From positions 24,190-88,189 of the forward strand of contig JAHPYY010000199.1 in assembly GCA_019058515.1 (NCBI GenBank): 64,000 nucleotides of DNA. Reading direction: 5' to 3'. Positions within the stretch are counted from its first letter, which is position 1. Each line of letters begins with the position of its first letter. Positions 26,155 to 36,069 of the stretch are shown piece after piece. A model generated the notes under the pieces. It worked only from the letters and a program-made list of their open reading frames with translations, ran no database searches and was not told where the DNA came from. The DNA is from Promethearchaeota archaeon (GTDB lineage: Archaea; Asgardarchaeota; Lokiarchaeia; Sigynarchaeales; SOKP01). The position numbers were made by a program, and so were the translations under genes.

Positions 26155-27111
26155 ATGAATCCTGTGTTAATTAGTATAGGAGAATTGTTAGTAGAAATAA
26201 TGAGGGAGGGAATTGATCTGCCTCACAGTAAGGTTGGTGAGAGGTACCTTGGACCGTTTCCTAGTGGTGCACCTGCTATTTTTATAGATTCGGCTGCGAG
26301 AATGGGGGCTCCTTTTGGTATAAGCACAGGACATATTGGTGTAATAGGAAACGATGATTTTGGAAATTCAATATTAGAAAAACTAAAGACTGATGGAGTA
26401 GACACTTCACAAATACGATTTACTAATCTTAGTACAGGTATAGCTTTTAATCAATACAATTCAGACGGTTCTAGGAAATTTATTTTCGCTCCTGGAGCAG
26501 CTAGAGAGACTTCTCCTAAGGATGTAAATAGAGATTATTTTGAAAATGTCAAAGCATTGCATATCACAGGAAGCGCTCTCGCAATTAGCGAAAATTCCCG
26601 AAAAGCGTGTTACACCGCAGTTAAGTACGCAAAACAAGCCAATCCTAATATATGTATCTCTTTTGATCCGAATTTGAGAGTGGAAATGTTAGATATTGAT
26701 ACAATTCTACAAATTTCCAAGCCGATCCTTGAGGAAACTAAAATTTTGCTACCTAGTGGTGAGGAAGCTGAAATGTTGGCGGGAACCAAGGATCCTATAG
26801 AAGCGTGTCAAGATCTGCTTGATAAAGGTCCAGAATACATTTTTTTAAAACAAGGAAAACTAGGATGCAAAATATTTACTCAAGAGAATCGGAACGGACT
26901 TAGCGTACCGAGTTTTGAAGTAAGAGAAGTTGACCCAACTGGAGCAGGAGATTCATTTGGGGGAGCTTTTATCGTAGGGTTTCTATTAGGTTGGAAATTA
27001 AAAAAAATCGCAAAGTTCTCTAATGCAGTTGGAGCTTTAAAAGCAAGTCATTTTGGTCCTATGTCGAACACGACTTACGAAGAAGTTATTAAGTTTATTT
27101 CAAATAATTGA
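26155..27111 (+). CDS. PfkB-family carbohydrate kinase
   Basis: This 318-residue ribokinase/PfkB-fold sugar kinase shows the N-terminal substrate motif (SIGELLVEIM, GPFPSGAPAIF), DPNLR in mid-protein, and the C-terminal signature DPTGAGDSFGGAF with its catalytic Asp (residue 266, counted from the ATG at 26155). It phosphorylates a sugar with ATP (fructokinase- or 2-keto-3-deoxygluconate kinase-like). An in-frame TTG at 26146 precedes the ATG by three codons and is less likely. It stands alone on the plus strand. Confidence 0.9.
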   Translation: MNPVLISIGELLVEIMREGIDLPHSKVGERYLGPFPSGAPAIFIDSAARMGAPFGISTGHIGVIGNDDFGNSILEKLKTDGVDTSQIRFTNLSTGIAFNQYNSDGSRKFIFAPGAARETSPKDVNRDYFENVKALHITGSALAISENSRKACYTAVKYAKQANPNICISFDPNLRVEMLDIDTILQISKPILEETKILLPSGEEAEMLAGTKDPIEACQDLLDKGPEYIFLKQGKLGCKIFTQENRNGLSVPSFEVREVDPTGAGDSFGGAFIVGFLLGWKLKKIAKFSNAVGALKASHFGPMSNTTYEEVIKFISNN

Positions 27112-27120
27112 TAACTTAAT

Positions 27121-29088
27121 CTAAGAAATGAGATGTAAGGAATAATTTTTAATATTTACTAATTTGTCTTCCTGAACTGAATTAAGTAGAAATCCCGGAG
27201 GTATCACAGATAATTTATCTGAAACGGGTCCTAAAGCTTGAACTTGAAAAACAAATGGCTTATTCACATCGTACCAAGACTGTAAGTTAAATACGTTATT
27301 AAAGTTATTTATAATTGACTGATAATCGTCTGTATAAACTTTGCATGGAAATTCTATGTATATTGGGGTAAAGTAAAAGCCCATCGTTATACTCTTTGCC
27401 TCTGTCTTTTTTGCTTCCTTTAATCGAAATTGTTTATTTGTGTGAGTATGTCCACAGAGGATTAAATCAACTTTCCGCCTAATTACATTATCTGATCCCG
27501 TCAGAATTTTTAGAAGCCTAGAAAAATGATACATAATAGTTTCGTATTTTAAAAGGACGAACTTATCAAGTCTAGGGCTACCCAGGTGTTTTTTTAGGTT
27601 ATCTTCGTAAAAATCTGACCATCTAAGTTTCCGTCTAATCCTAAACTTCTTTTTCAACGTGCGTTTCTTCCAAAAGCTTATATTTGGAGACAAAGGAGGG
27701 GTGTGCATAACTATTACGACTTTATCATTACCAGAAAGTTGAATATATTGACGTAATAGATCAATTTGATCGTCTTTTAATCCTTTTGTACTCGGTGCTC
27801 CTTTTAGAAGATCATGCAGACCTGCAACTGAATCTCGGCCCGTATCTAAGAATATAAAACTGTATTTGTTTCCGATTTTTACTCGATGATTCAAGTTTGG
27901 ATTGAATAGTCTCAGGTAATCTTCGACTAACCGCTTTTTCGAATATAGAGCTTTATAATAAGTAAAACTTTTAAGATCTTTATATCCTCTTACATCTTGC
28001 TGAGATAATCCGAATTTCTTTCGAATAATTCCAATTCTGATATTATAATGCCCTTTTCTATAATCGTGATTTCCAACAGTGGTGAATATAGGTGCATTTA
28101 TCTCTTTTTTATTGATTAATTCTTCCCTTTTAAAATTTCCTCGATTAATACCAAGAAAAATGTCGATTAGCACATAATAATTATTCGGGTAACTTTCTAA
28201 TCCTTTGGCTATGTCGATGTAATCTACTAAATCTCCTCCAAGAATAACAAAATCTACCTTGTTATCACTGACAGCCTCGTTGATATATTCAATGAACAAC
28301 CTCAAATTATAATTGAAATTATACTTAGCGTATCTAAGTTCGTTCAGTTTATCTTCTTGAAACCCCTCTTTGAAGATAAATTTTCTATTTAATATGAATA
28401 AGTCTCTAGAATGTCTCAAGAGTGGATTTTGGAGCCTTTTTTTTGCTTTTTCCTCCAAGAATTCAATTATATAATCATTTCTACTGGCTATGTGAAGATC
28501 AGAAGCATAAATAAACTTAAAATTAGCCCAATCCTTATTGAAGATTGCTAGACTATGGTAATTTACTTTTCTTTCAATTTTATTAGGAAGAACATGCACA
28601 ATATCGAACAATAGAAAAGATTTACCTGATTCCTTGATTAAAGTATTTAAGGTTCTTGATTTTCTTAACTTAAACTTTATTTTGTATAATGCTGTTCGCA
28701 TACCGAATAATCCCTCTATTTTCTCTGTAGATTTAAGTATATCCCATGATAGGCAATTATCCTCATCTAAAAATTTAAATTCCCTGAAATCTCGATTTTC
28801 CATTCTTTTTATTTCTAATATTTGAAGTGGAAATAACTCCCCCCTTCGATTGGAAAAATCTCCCTCATCTTTAAGTAAAGGTTGAATAAAAATGTTTAAA
28901 TGAAAATAATTTAATATTTCTTCTACATCTTGATAAGGCACTGCTATGACGAAAACATCAAAAGTGACCCTTTGGACAAAGTTATCGCCAGAATCCTTAT
29001 AATCCTTAAAGTTTATTATGCTAGGATTTCCAAGATTAGGTTTAATAATCGTTGGATAAGCTCCTTTTTTTATATCTAATAATCGCAT
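27121..29088 (-). CDS. Large calcineurin-like metallophosphoesterase
   Basis: This is a 655-residue protein with the full metallophosphoesterase motif set: ASDLHIASRND, LGGDLVDYID, TVGNHDYRKG, VVIVMHTPP and CGHTHTNKQ. There are ~200 unrecognised residues before the first motif. The catalytic domain is much longer than bacterial family members because of the N-terminal addition and insertions between motifs (for example after GNHD). No signal peptide is seen. It dephosphorylates an unknown phosphomonoester or diester in the cytosol. It starts 10 bp after the convergent end of the kinase gene. Confidence 0.86.
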   Translation of the reverse strand: MRLLDIKKGAYPTIIKPNLGNPSIINFKDYKDSGDNFVQRVTFDVFVIAVPYQDVEEILNYFHLNIFIQPLLKDEGDFSNRRGELFPLQILEIKRMENRDFREFKFLDEDNCLSWDILKSTEKIEGLFGMRTALYKIKFKLRKSRTLNTLIKESGKSFLLFDIVHVLPNKIERKVNYHSLAIFNKDWANFKFIYASDLHIASRNDYIIEFLEEKAKKRLQNPLLRHSRDLFILNRKFIFKEGFQEDKLNELRYAKYNFNYNLRLFIEYINEAVSDNKVDFVILGGDLVDYIDIAKGLESYPNNYYVLIDIFLGINRGNFKREELINKKEINAPIFTTVGNHDYRKGHYNIRIGIIRKKFGLSQQDVRGYKDLKSFTYYKALYSKKRLVEDYLRLFNPNLNHRVKIGNKYSFIFLDTGRDSVAGLHDLLKGAPSTKGLKDDQIDLLRQYIQLSGNDKVVIVMHTPPLSPNISFWKKRTLKKKFRIRRKLRWSDFYEDNLKKHLGSPRLDKFVLLKYETIMYHFSRLLKILTGSDNVIRRKVDLILCGHTHTNKQFRLKEAKKTEAKSITMGFYFTPIYIEFPCKVYTDDYQSIINNFNNVFNLQSWYDVNKPFVFQVQALGPVSDKLSVIPPGFLLNSVQEDKLVNIKNYSLHLIS

Positions 29089-29222
29089 AAGCTATAAAAT
29101 GAACTCTAGAGCACTAATTCGTACATATCAATAAAAATGTTATTAGAAAAATTTTATTGATCTTTATTTTCTAAATTTTGAATTTTAAAAAAACCTTTTA
29201 TTTATTAAAAATTCGAGAATCT

Positions 29223-30731
29223 TCAAGATTTTTCGTTAGTACCCTTAGATGTGGAATTAATCAAATACATTTTCTTGCTATAGAGGATTACAAGTGTGAT
29301 ACCAAATATTCCAATAATTAGGAACGGATTAGAACCTGGAATTGATAGAAGATCGTCAATCAAATTGCCGTCAGAAGGTTCCTCAGGTTCAGTAGGCTCA
29401 CCGCTAATTCCACTGCCGTGAATGATGATCCACCAATCGCGATTCCCATCCACATCACCATCAGGCTGAGGTTTCGGGCAACTGGAGCGAGCCCAATTTC
29501 CACTTGATAGTATTAATCTCTGATTATCAATAATACAATATTTACAGTGTTGATAGGTGAAATCTTCGCTACTCCATAACCCATCTGCTGTTAGGTTTTG
29601 AGTTAGATCTGAATTTGAGGGTATTCCCATTGTTGTAAGGTTGTACATTGTCCAGCGATTATATTTTCTTTCCAAATATCCTACTTGATTTTTTTCTAAT
29701 AATAGTCTTACATTTACTCCATGAGAAATCCTTTCTGCTAGGATATCAAGTAAATATGGTGAGGAGAATGTATACACAGACAAATCGATTGAAATTTCCG
29801 CTACGGAAAGGTATTTCGCAATTGTATTAAAACAATTATCTGGTGATGCCATTAGAGTTGCGTTCATTTTGCCTTCAAACATTTGCGTTTGAAGTGTTGA
29901 TACTTTTACACTCCCTTTTGGATCTGTTCTTTCCGTTACACATATAGATAGCGAGCTTTGAAGATGTTCAGTATCATCGTAATCTTCACACACACTCCAA
30001 TCGTGATCGAATAGGGTTTGGTAATAAGCTGAGACGGCGTTAGATTCAATAATTAATCCAGCTTCCCGATTATTTCTTACCGAAGTAGGTGACCAATTAA
30101 TAGACGATATTAAGACTACCTTTCCATCGACAATCACGCCCTTATTATGTAAAGTAAAGTACATAGGGACTTTTCCAGTACAGATTTTGACCGATATCCC
30201 GTTTGATTGGAAAACATCTACTGCCCCTTTCGAATCCTCGTCGTCAGCTATAATAACTCTAACTAAAACACCCCTTTGTTGCGCGTTAACTATGGCTTGT
30301 ATGATTTCCTCAAGATTCGCGTATATATACATTTGTTCGATGTCAAGAGTTTCATTTACGCTGTCTATTAATTCAATAATTAAATCTTCGGAATTGTCTG
30401 GAGAAAGCACGGGAGTAATCTTCATATCATCTTCTACTTCTAAAGGATCGAAGGGTTCATAACCACTGCCGTAGAGTTCTCTACTTTGAGGCTCCCCGAT
30501 ACCATCTTCAGAGAAATCGTAATTAGTTCCTAATTCCCAGTCATTGTTAAATAATTCGCGAAAATAATCAACAATTCCTTGAGCTGCCGCATCTTGATTC
30601 TTAAGAGATTGAGTTTCGCCATTGATAAGAAAATGAGCTTCATTTTGATTTCTGTGTAAATTCATTGTACAGAAGATAAGAAATGACATTAAAACTGAAC
30701 CAAAAACAAAAATTTGAGTTCTTTTCTTCAT
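29223..30731 (-). CDS. Secreted phospholipase D-like protein, membrane-anchored
   Basis: This 502-residue protein has a signal peptide (hydrophobic stretch ~8-24). Two complete HKD motifs follow: HNKGVIVD with SINWSPTSVRNNREAG downstream, and HCKYCIID with SSGNWA downstream. A C-terminal membrane helix (~470-490) precedes a polar tail. Phospholipase D-superfamily enzymes cut phosphodiester bonds in phospholipids or nucleic acids. The topology places the catalytic part outside the membrane, held by the C-terminal anchor. Confidence 0.85.
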   Translation of the reverse strand: MKKRTQIFVFGSVLMSFLIFCTMNLHRNQNEAHFLINGETQSLKNQDAAAQGIVDYFRELFNNDWELGTNYDFSEDGIGEPQSRELYGSGYEPFDPLEVEDDMKITPVLSPDNSEDLIIELIDSVNETLDIEQMYIYANLEEIIQAIVNAQQRGVLVRVIIADDEDSKGAVDVFQSNGISVKICTGKVPMYFTLHNKGVIVDGKVVLISSINWSPTSVRNNREAGLIIESNAVSAYYQTLFDHDWSVCEDYDDTEHLQSSLSICVTERTDPKGSVKVSTLQTQMFEGKMNATLMASPDNCFNTIAKYLSVAEISIDLSVYTFSSPYLLDILAERISHGVNVRLLLEKNQVGYLERKYNRWTMYNLTTMGIPSNSDLTQNLTADGLWSSEDFTYQHCKYCIIDNQRLILSSGNWARSSCPKPQPDGDVDGNRDWWIIIHGSGISGEPTEPEEPSDGNLIDDLLSIPGSNPFLIIGIFGITLVILYSKKMYLINSTSKGTNEKS

Positions 30732-30884
30732 TGTTATTCACAACTTTAAGATTTAATAATTTAGATTAATCCTTCTATTATAAATTTCTTGCGTCAAGTT
30801 TTACATCTGATTATTAATCCATAAATATATTAGCTGATTTAAACTCTGAAAAAAATTCAAAAATTATTGAGTTTATAATAAACT

Positions 30885-31593
30885 ATGGATGAAAGATTAT
30901 ACCAACCACATTTCACTTGTATTTTTGGAGAAAAGTACGGTAACGCGTTCAATTTTAATCAGATCGATTCGCTAGTGTGGCCGATTTTCATTGACATCGA
31001 AAAGTCCCAGGAATTGAAACACTTACTGAAACTCAAAAATAGTTGCAATAGGAATTTGTTTTATGTAAGGAAAATATCCTTAGGAGATCTATTAGTAGAG
31101 CTAAAATGTAGCGATATAGGGTTAGCTCTCGTACGGGGTATGGCTCTTAATAGGTATTATGGGGTAACTAATTATATTGTTGCTAATGCGGTTAAAAAGA
31201 AACCGAATTTCTTCAAAGCCATCCTTTCATACCCATTGGAGAATTAAACAAAAAAGCCAGATGAAATTCTAAATGACATTGAACAATTCAAATCTAAGAT
31301 TGATGTGGTTGGGATTGTGCTTTATCCATCGTTCACTAGGTTAGATCTGGCGGATTTAAATAATCCTACATTGGAAATACTACTAAAATATTGTAAAAAG
31401 GAAAACTTATTCGTCAAAATTGATATTGGGAAGACATTTTTACCCGAAAAACTATTTAGACTATTCGAAACCTGAAAAAATCGCTACATTTATATCTTTT
31501 CAAGAGAGAATTACGATTATTTTATCTGGGTTAATTTATCCCGAAGATTTTCTTAATTATTACCCTCTCTTAAAAATGTATAATAATGTTTAG
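30885..31593 (+). pseudogene. Decayed amidohydrolase-like TIM-barrel gene
   Basis: The frame from ATG 30885 encodes 120 residues to TAA at 31245-31247. It continues in the same frame with coding-quality sequence (TKKPDEILNDIEQFKS, then VVGIVLYPSFTRLDLADLN) to TGA at 31473-31475. The rest shifts frame (KIATFISFQERITIILSGL, onward to about 31590). The GIVLYP segment and the strand/helix pattern recall amidohydrolase-2 barrels. One nonsense codon and at least one frameshift make it non-functional unless sequence errors explain them. The next ORF may be its broken C-terminal domain. Confidence 0.6.
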
Positions 31594-32161
31594 CTTGAGA
31601 TCGAACCTCGTAATTTTAGAGGGCAAACTCCTACAGAATTCAACTGATTTAAGTTTAAGCCAAGTGCTTATAGAAGCTGATGAATTAAGTTCTGCAGAAA
31701 TGGAAAACCAATATATTATTTCGTACAATGTTAAGATGAGAAGCTATAGCATAACTCAATTACTCCACATTACGGAAATTATCAGAGATCTATTCAATAA
31801 AATTACTATAGATAAATCTACCGAATTTAATGGAGAATTAATGGTTAGAACATACCACACCACGACATCATTCATCGTCAATGAACATGAATATGGAAGC
31901 TACTTAGATTTACACTATAAATTTGCTAAAGAATCTGTCCAAGATACCTCGCTAACTTTACATACAGTGCGTGCATTGGAGAATAGGGCTGATTTTAACC
32001 ATTTTGACCACGATTTAGCAAGCAAATACGGAACCCGTCAATTAATAATCCCCATTGTCGATGTTAAACTTGAATTAGGGGGAATAGAAAACTTTTACAT
32101 CTTAGTGACATTTGGACCAAGAACATTTTCATTATTCTTTCGATTTCATTTATATAAGTAG
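31586..32161 (+). CDS. YjbQ-family-like protein, possibly part of a broken gene
   Basis: This 191-residue ORF shows the YjbQ/UPF0047 pattern: HTTTSFIVNEHE (His-Thr-Thr and Asn-Glu) and a late TFGPR (family motif D-G-P-R). Members include secondary thiamine-phosphate synthases; the exact function is uncertain. Sequence of coding type continues in another frame after ~32150 (LGKDYSLYFNEKPNKT), with further TAA codons, ending at 32265. It directly overlaps the decayed amidohydrolase-like gene, so it may be the C-terminal part of one former fusion gene. Confidence 0.55.
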   Translation: MFSLRSNLVILEGKLLQNSTDLSLSQVLIEADELSSAEMENQYIISYNVKMRSYSITQLLHITEIIRDLFNKITIDKSTEFNGELMVRTYHTTTSFIVNEHEYGSYLDLHYKFAKESVQDTSLTLHTVRALENRADFNHFDHDLASKYGTRQLIIPIVDVKLELGGIENFYILVTFGPRTFSLFFRFHLYK

Positions 32162-32265
32162 TAGAAAAGAATCCAGAATTGCATTAAGAATTGGAACAAA
32201 TTTTGGGAAAAGATTATTCTCTTTACTTCAACGAAAAACCTAATAAAACTGCCCTCCCAAGGTAA

Positions 32266-32660
32266 TCTAATAAGAGTTAAATAATTATATTAGCTTAATC
32301 ACGAGTGTGTAGGGTATCCTCGATTAAATCGTAAATAATAGCCCTTGTTTCTCTTACATTTTCATTAATACTAAAAATAAGGGAACATAGAGGATACAAT
32401 CATATATAAATTTATTCTTCTAAATTCTAACTTGTATAGAGAAATTCAAGAAAATATCAAAAGTTTAAATAAGTAAAACAGATATAATTCTTAACGATTT
32501 TTTTCTTAATGAGAATAAAATGAAATTTTCTTCAAAAAACAATTATTCAAATCAAGAATCATTTGATCAAAAGAAATTTCAAACTCAATAAAGAATAATA
32601 AAAATTTCATTCTAAGTAAAACTAAGTATAATTATAGGAAAACCGATTTCAATTAATACA
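32266..32660. other. Intergenic, no gene seen
   Basis: An AT-rich stretch between the decayed locus and the coiled-coil gene. I see no ORF of note, tRNA or repeat, and only A/T-rich promoter-like sequence toward 32600. A small AUG-initiated frame at 32520 is soon closed. Confidence 0.5.
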
Positions 32661-34100
32661 ATGACTAATGATATAGACGAAATCAGCGAGGAAAATAGTA
32701 AAGCAGAAAAGGAAGTAGAAAAAATCGACAAAGAGTTTTTATCTAAAGCAAAAAACTCAAGAGATCTTATTGATCAAAAATTGAGAACTTTCGAAGATAC
32801 TTTAGAGGATATCTCCGAAGAGAAAAAGGAAGAGAAAGAAGAAATCGTCAAAGAAGAAGAACTTAAGGAAGAAATCCGAGAAGCACAATTAAAACTTGAA
32901 GAATTAACAAAAAGAGTCGACGAAAGAGAAAATTATTTGTCAGCATTGAAGGGAAACATAGCAGAATTAGAAGAAAAATACAATAGAAAGAATGAAGAAC
33001 TTGAGAATGTCGAAGAGCGTCTAAAAATCACCGAAGAAAGCAGAGATAAGTTGGATGAAGAATACAAAGAACTCATAAAAAATAACGAACAATTGGTTAA
33101 AACCTACGAAAATCGGCAAGTCGATCTTATTGTTCTTACAGATAGCGTTAAAGAAAAAGTCACATTACAAGATGAGTTGCGAGCTCAAATAGCAAAATTA
33201 AACGAAAAAATCGAAGAGAATAACGGTTATTTAGATAAGCATAAAGAAGAAGTAGAAACCTACGAGAAGAAGATCAAAAGTTTAAAAGCTGAGATTGCTA
33301 CTCTGCAGGTTTCTATCGATAAAAGCAAAATAGAATTGGATCATTCTAACAATGAAATAGCCGCAAAAGAGGAAGAAAAGCAACTATTAGACGAACAGAT
33401 TGAAAAGAAAGAAAATCGAATTAAAATAATCGAAAAACAAGTAAGTGAATACAAAGAAGGATTTCCTGAAATGGAAAGTCAGATAAAAACTTACGAAGAA
33501 CTCATCGAAAAATATAAGTATCAAATGACGGAAAAACAAAGTGAAATGATTGAAATCGAGTCGCGACTTCAGGAGTTAACGAGAAGTTCAGATTCACTCA
33601 AGGAACATATTAAAACGAAAGAGAGTCTACTAGAGGTAAACGAAAAAACTCTCGATGAATTAGAAAAAAACATCGAAACCTCAAAAATAGAATATCAAGA
33701 ACGCGAAAACCGATTAGAAGCGCTTAATGAAAAATTAGAAGACATTCAGAAAGAAAATGACAAATTACAGAAATCAAATCAAGTGTTAGAGACAAGCATC
33801 AGTGATTCAAAGAAAATATTTCAGAAACTGAAATTAGATCTTGAAAGTCAAGAAAAAGAAATACGAGATAAAGAAAGCAGAATTCACAGACTAGAAGTAC
33901 TTTCTTTAATCTATAGGGCTTCAAAATTTTTCGGCGGAATTTTGATAAGTATAGGCGTCTTACTATTAATAGGAGGATTTGGATTCTTATTTGGATTATT
34001 AAATTTTGGAGAACTGAACAATTACATCATTTCAATCATCTGTTTTCTTTCAGCGGTTTTTACCATAATCTCTGGATTTTTCCACTTAGAAAAATCCTAG
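32661..34100 (+). CDS. Coiled-coil protein with C-terminal double membrane anchor
   Basis: This is a 479-residue protein. Residues ~5-415 are a near-continuous highly charged coiled coil (E, K, D, R heavy, no Pro/Gly breaks), with heptad leucines throughout. Two hydrophobic helices (~425-447 and ~455-475) at the C-terminus give a hairpin anchor, with both ends cytosolic. This is a tail-anchored tether-like design. It resembles golgin or SMC-like coils only in general shape, not by recognised homology. Its role is unknown; membrane-associated scaffolding is inference. Confidence 0.7.
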   Translation: MTNDIDEISEENSKAEKEVEKIDKEFLSKAKNSRDLIDQKLRTFEDTLEDISEEKKEEKEEIVKEEELKEEIREAQLKLEELTKRVDERENYLSALKGNIAELEEKYNRKNEELENVEERLKITEESRDKLDEEYKELIKNNEQLVKTYENRQVDLIVLTDSVKEKVTLQDELRAQIAKLNEKIEENNGYLDKHKEEVETYEKKIKSLKAEIATLQVSIDKSKIELDHSNNEIAAKEEEKQLLDEQIEKKENRIKIIEKQVSEYKEGFPEMESQIKTYEELIEKYKYQMTEKQSEMIEIESRLQELTRSSDSLKEHIKTKESLLEVNEKTLDELEKNIETSKIEYQERENRLEALNEKLEDIQKENDKLQKSNQVLETSISDSKKIFQKLKLDLESQEKEIRDKESRIHRLEVLSLIYRASKFFGGILISIGVLLLIGGFGFLFGLLNFGELNNYIISIICFLSAVFTIISGFFHLEKS

Positions 34101-34148
34101 TGATTGATTTTTATTTCAATTTTTTAGAAACATTTAACACGATTTGCA

Positions 34149-36020
34149 TTGAGTGAGAAAGAACAAGAGAAAGAAGAACTCTTTGGTGTAAGAGACGGTA
34201 TATTATATGGGATTGGATGTGGAATTGGAGGATCTGTATTCGTATTATTAGGGACAGGCATTAACCGAGCTGGACCAGGAGTTATTATAAGTCTAATAAT
34301 GGGTGCTATATTAATCCTCCTTACGGGATTGAATTACTCTGAACTTAGTGCGAGTCTACCCTATTCTGGAGGAGCGTATAATTTTAGTAAAGAAGGATTA
34401 GGAGGTTTTTTAGCTTTTATAATAGGTTTTTTTTTGTGGATTGCTAACATAGCTACTTGTTCTTTTTCGGCACAAGCTTTTGGATTGATATTGACGATCT
34501 TATTTCCCGCTATTACTCCTTTAGAACCTCTTATTGTTATAATATCCGTACTTTTCATGTCGTTTGTGGTGTTTCATACTCAAAAGCGAGCAACTAAGAC
34601 ACATTTAATTTTTACATCAGTGTTAATAAGCATTATAATATTTTACATTGTTTCGGGGTTATTTATTGCTCCGTACTCAAATATATCTGGTTATAATCCC
34701 TCGGTTTCTATCTTTTCTTTTGAAGCTTTTAGCGTTATACAGATGTTCTCAATACTTTTCATATTTTTCAATTCAATTACTTCCAACTTAGCGTACTTTA
34801 ACGCTAGTCTGAAAAATCCTTCAAAAAATATCCCTAAGGTAAACATCATAGCCATTTGCTTAACTTCTGTTATTTATATAATGATAACCATCGCAACTTT
34901 GGTTAATTTTCAAAATATATCCGGGAATGAAGCGGATTCCCCAGTGGTTTTAGCTCTTATTATGAATAACATATTAGGACCTGTGGGTTATTTTATAATG
35001 GGTATTGCATCGCTTATTTCAACAATAATATCAATGAATGCTGCTATAGGCTCAGCCGTTAGCGTTCTGCACGCCCTTGCAAGAGATAATTACATTCCTG
35101 AAAAGTTTAAAGAGATAAACAAGAACAATGTTCCTACTCTTGTTTTAATTACAACCACTGTAATTGCCATAGTAATGTCGTTTTTAGCCATAGTTTATGG
35201 CAATATTGGATTTACTGGTGAAATTACTACATTTATATATTTCTTTGCATTAGCGTTTGTTAACTTTGCGGCAGTTGCTCTGAGGTATCGTAGGAAAGAA
35301 CTAGCAAGACCTTTCAAAGCTCCTTTTTTCCCTTACTTACCCATTATTGCAGGGTCCGCATGTTTGATGTTAGCGTTTGTACTTGAGCCGCGCGCTATCA
35401 TTATTGGTTCGGTGTTTTTAACAATTGGGTTAGTTTATTATTTATTAAAGCTAGCAGATAGACATTCAATAATAATCACATTAGCAGGAATGAAGTTTTT
35501 AGCGGTATTAATTATTGGTTTACTAATATGGATTATCAAAAACTTTGGGATCTTAGCATCTCCAATAGTTGATTTTGAACTCGTTTTCGACCAACTTTTG
35601 ATGAGGGTTCTAATAGTAATCTGCGTTGTATCTATAGGGATTGTATTTTTGGATGTCGTTCCATTACGAGAGATAGTTATTTTTTTCACTAAAAAACTCG
35701 ATAAAGAGAAAGTAGCGATATCTATGGGAAACGCAAAAATTATCGAACTAAAAAAATCTAGGTTAAAAATTATATATGGGTTTGATATGGTCATTGGGAT
35801 AATCCAAATAGTATTTACTGCATTCATATTTATATTAGCAAGTTTAGTACTTTTTGATATCGTATCGATTAGTCAGATAAGTATTGGTACTACAGTTATA
35901 CCTGAAATTTCTAATGAATTTGTATTCGTGGGTGTTTTGTTTTTCTTGGGAACCAGTTTACTACTTAGCAGTTTCATCTATATAACCCTGTATAGAGAGG
36001 TTAAATCTTTAGGCATCTAA
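34149..36020 (+). CDS. APC-superfamily amino-acid permease
   Basis: This is a 623-residue membrane transporter. The first ~430 residues are an APC-type permease: VFVLLGTGINRAGPG with the helix-1 break, GGAYNFSKEGLGG, and ~12 hydrophobic helices. A second, less conserved stretch (~430-623) adds more hydrophobic segments around a short soluble loop. It probably imports amino acids or related amines by secondary transport; the substrate is unknown. The start is TTG at 34149 (MSEKEQEKEELFG). Its stop is ~50 bp before the PHP gene. Confidence 0.85.
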   Translation: MSEKEQEKEELFGVRDGILYGIGCGIGGSVFVLLGTGINRAGPGVIISLIMGAILILLTGLNYSELSASLPYSGGAYNFSKEGLGGFLAFIIGFFLWIANIATCSFSAQAFGLILTILFPAITPLEPLIVIISVLFMSFVVFHTQKRATKTHLIFTSVLISIIIFYIVSGLFIAPYSNISGYNPSVSIFSFEAFSVIQMFSILFIFFNSITSNLAYFNASLKNPSKNIPKVNIIAICLTSVIYIMITIATLVNFQNISGNEADSPVVLALIMNNILGPVGYFIMGIASLISTIISMNAAIGSAVSVLHALARDNYIPEKFKEINKNNVPTLVLITTTVIAIVMSFLAIVYGNIGFTGEITTFIYFFALAFVNFAAVALRYRRKELARPFKAPFFPYLPIIAGSACLMLAFVLEPRAIIIGSVFLTIGLVYYLLKLADRHSIIITLAGMKFLAVLIIGLLIWIIKNFGILASPIVDFELVFDQLLMRVLIVICVVSIGIVFLDVVPLREIVIFFTKKLDKEKVAISMGNAKIIELKKSRLKIIYGFDMVIGIIQIVFTAFIFILASLVLFDIVSISQISIGTTVIPEISNEFVFVGVLFFLGTSLLLSSFIYITLYREVKSLGI

Positions 36021-36069
36021 TACTTTCTATATTTAATGTAAATTAATCACCTCTTAATGAGGAAGTAAT

